Part shown: positions 62,998 to 64,000 of the stretch, in pieces
Layout of the letters: each line of letters begins with the position of its first letter
Numbering within the stretch: the stretch's first letter is position 1
Assembly (NCBI GenBank): GCA_016710265.1
Contig: JADJJL010000006.1
Span: 186,001-250,000 of the forward strand
Length of the DNA: 64,000 nt
DNA from: Saprospiraceae bacterium
Lineage (GTDB): Bacteria; Bacteroidota; Bacteroidia; Chitinophagales; Saprospiraceae
Direction of reading: 5' to 3'
The notes under the pieces: model-generated
Databases searched by the model: none
Told to the model about the DNA's origin: nothing
What the model saw: the letters and a program-made list of their open reading frames with translations, nothing else
Position numbers and translations under genes: made by a program

Positions 62998-64000
62998 GAT
63001 TCTAATTGTTTTTTAATTTTAGTGAACAAATCTTTTGGATCAATTGGTTTGGTCACATAATCATTCATACCGCTTTTTAAACATTCCTGGATTTGTTCGT
63101 CGATGGCATTGGCCGTAAGTCCAACAATAGGTGTAATTTTTATTCTATTGACCTCACTTAACCTAATTTTTTTAGTAGCTGTGATTCCGTCCATGACTGG
63201 CATTTTAACATCCATTAATACAAGATCAAATGGTTCTAATGAAATTTTATCTATTGCAATTTGCCCATTTTCTGCTAGATGTATAATAGATCCAGGCATG
63301 TATTTTTTAATTAATTCTGTTGCCACCAATTGGTTTAGTGGCGTGTCTTCAACCAATAGTATTTTATGAGACTTATTGAATATCGGAATGCTATTCTCTT
63401 TATGAATTTGTTGATCAATCGTTGGGAAATCAAATTTCAAGACGAAATGAAAATCTGAACCTTTGCCATGGGTTGAATTTACTTTAAGATCGCCTCCCAA
63501 TAGCTCTACCAAATGTTTGGATATGGTTAAACCAAGTCCAGTACCTTGATTACCGATGATTTCTTTTTCGTGAATTTGTTCGAAGCTATCAAATATTTCA
63601 GAAAGTTTTTCTAAAGGTATTCCTATGCCAGTGTCTTTTACTGAAAATTTAATTGAAATATTTTGAGAGTTGGTATCTATTGGATCAACTTGAAGTACAA
63701 CTTCTCCTTCATTTGTGAATTTAATGGCATTGTTGATAAGGTTAGTAAGAATCTGAAAAAGTCTGACTGGATCACCTTTCAGTTTTTGTGGTATTTTATC
63801 AGATACTTCAATTTTAAAAATTAAGTCCTTTTCAGCAGCACGAATGGACAATAATGTATTTAGTTGATCAAGAAGACCTATTAGATCAAAATATTTTAGA
63901 ATGATGGAATATTTTCCACTTTCAATTTTTGCTTGATCAAGTATGTCATTCACAATAAATAGTAAGTTTTCACTAGATGAATTTATAGCTTTGACATATT
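62994..64000 (-). CDS. Hybrid histidine kinase, C-terminal part, 5' end outside window
   Basis: The frame is open to the window edge, so the true start lies beyond 64000; the codons there read YVKAINSSSENLLFIVNDIL, the end of a HisKA dimerisation helix. A HATPase domain follows with N box (LINNAIKFTNEG), DTGIGIP, and GTGLGLTISKHLVELLGG. A receiver domain ends the protein: LLVEDTPLNQLVA, LVLMDVKMPVMDG with the phospho-Asp, and YVTKPI. It would pass phosphate through its receiver to the Hpt protein encoded 4 nt overlapping downstream. The sensor domain is not visible. Confidence 0.92.
   Translation of the reverse strand, partial: YVKAINSSSENLLFIVNDILDQAKIESGKYSIILKYFDLIGLLDQLNTLLSIRAAEKDLIFKIEVSDKIPQKLKGDPVRLFQILTNLINNAIKFTNEGEVVLQVDPIDTNSQNISIKFSVKDTGIGIPLEKLSEIFDSFEQIHEKEIIGNQGTGLGLTISKHLVELLGGDLKVNSTHGKGSDFHFVLKFDFPTIDQQIHKENSIPIFNKSHKILLVEDTPLNQLVATELIKKYMPGSIIHLAENGQIAIDKISLEPFDLVLMDVKMPVMDGITATKKIRLSEVNRIKITPIVGLTANAIDEQIQECLKSGMNDYVTKPIDPKDLFTKIKKQLES

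Overview
The window looks like chromosome of a Bacteroidota bacterium, most likely a Saprospiraceae-type member (Saprospiria/Chitinophagia side of the phylum). The reasons are: ten predicted secreted proteins ending in type IX secretion (T9SS) sorting domains, of type A or of the CHU_C/gliding type B; a PorW/SprE-like T9SS lipoprotein; a SusC/SusD pair; AT-rich DNA; promoters of the TAnnTTTG kind; and A-rich leaders without Shine-Dalgarno sites. The species-level guess is inference. I see no prophage, insertion sequence, CRISPR array or restriction/defence island.

Layout. 1-4952 (minus): one compact series HtrA-type protease, acyl-CoA carboxylase beta, a DUF6787-like membrane protein, a 99-aa secreted protein, a MOSC protein and the start of a thiolase (cut by the window edge). 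5061-9179: giant adhesin-like T9SS type B protein with Ig/PKD-like repeats. 9340-11475: purA and a methyltransferase. 11530-14327: FG-GAP/ASPIC-UnbV protein whose T9SS tail is out of frame by one base. 14403-15259: tRNA-His, tRNA-Ser and a palindrome-rich spacer. 15260-21836: two more T9SS proteins, the first carrying twelve 49-aa cysteine-pair repeats. 22090-25463: nrdB-nrdA with a striking 9-bp inverted repeat upstream. 25872-26825: corA. 27237-31695: arylsulfotransferase-like and CotH/lamin-tail T9SS proteins. 31704-32175: OsmC gene broken by one base. 32347-40136: vanadium-type haloperoxidase lipoprotein, small coiled-coil protein, SusC/SusD, and a protein made of a 12-residue repeat. 40697-41519: spacer and two tRNAs. 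41756-45333: beta-helix protein and a further T9SS protein. 45757-51792: M23 peptidase, PorW-like lipoprotein, waaA and an outer-membrane barrel. 51945-54621: DUF1761 protein, cytochrome c/copper-monooxygenase-like T9SS protein and a thioredoxin-like protein. 54769-57411: sulfur cluster (TauE/SafE exporter, persulfide-dioxygenase-like MBL/rhodanese, single rhodanese). 57453-60804: second CotH protein and an outer-membrane barrel. 60828-64000: Sua5/TsaC, response regulator, Hpt protein and part of a hybrid histidine kinase.

How the parts fit. The dominant theme is cell-surface export: many T9SS cargo proteins plus one component of the machine (PorW/SprE), LPS core synthesis (waaA), barrels and glycan uptake (SusCD). 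Housekeeping functions (purA, nrdAB, corA, tsaC, tRNAs) are scattered between. The carboxylase and thiolase suggest branched-chain amino acid or propionate catabolism. The TauE-MBL-rhodanese cluster suggests handling of sulfide or sulfane sulfur.

Most unusual items: the 338-aa protein at 39120-40136 built from a regular 12-residue phi-[IV]-K-[AG]-[IV] repeat; the 12 x 49-residue cysteine-pair array at 15260-19291; and homopolymer-linked one-base breaks in two genes, with a possible third in nrdA that would explain its missing C-terminal cysteine pair. I found no clear evidence for a wholly new multi-gene system.
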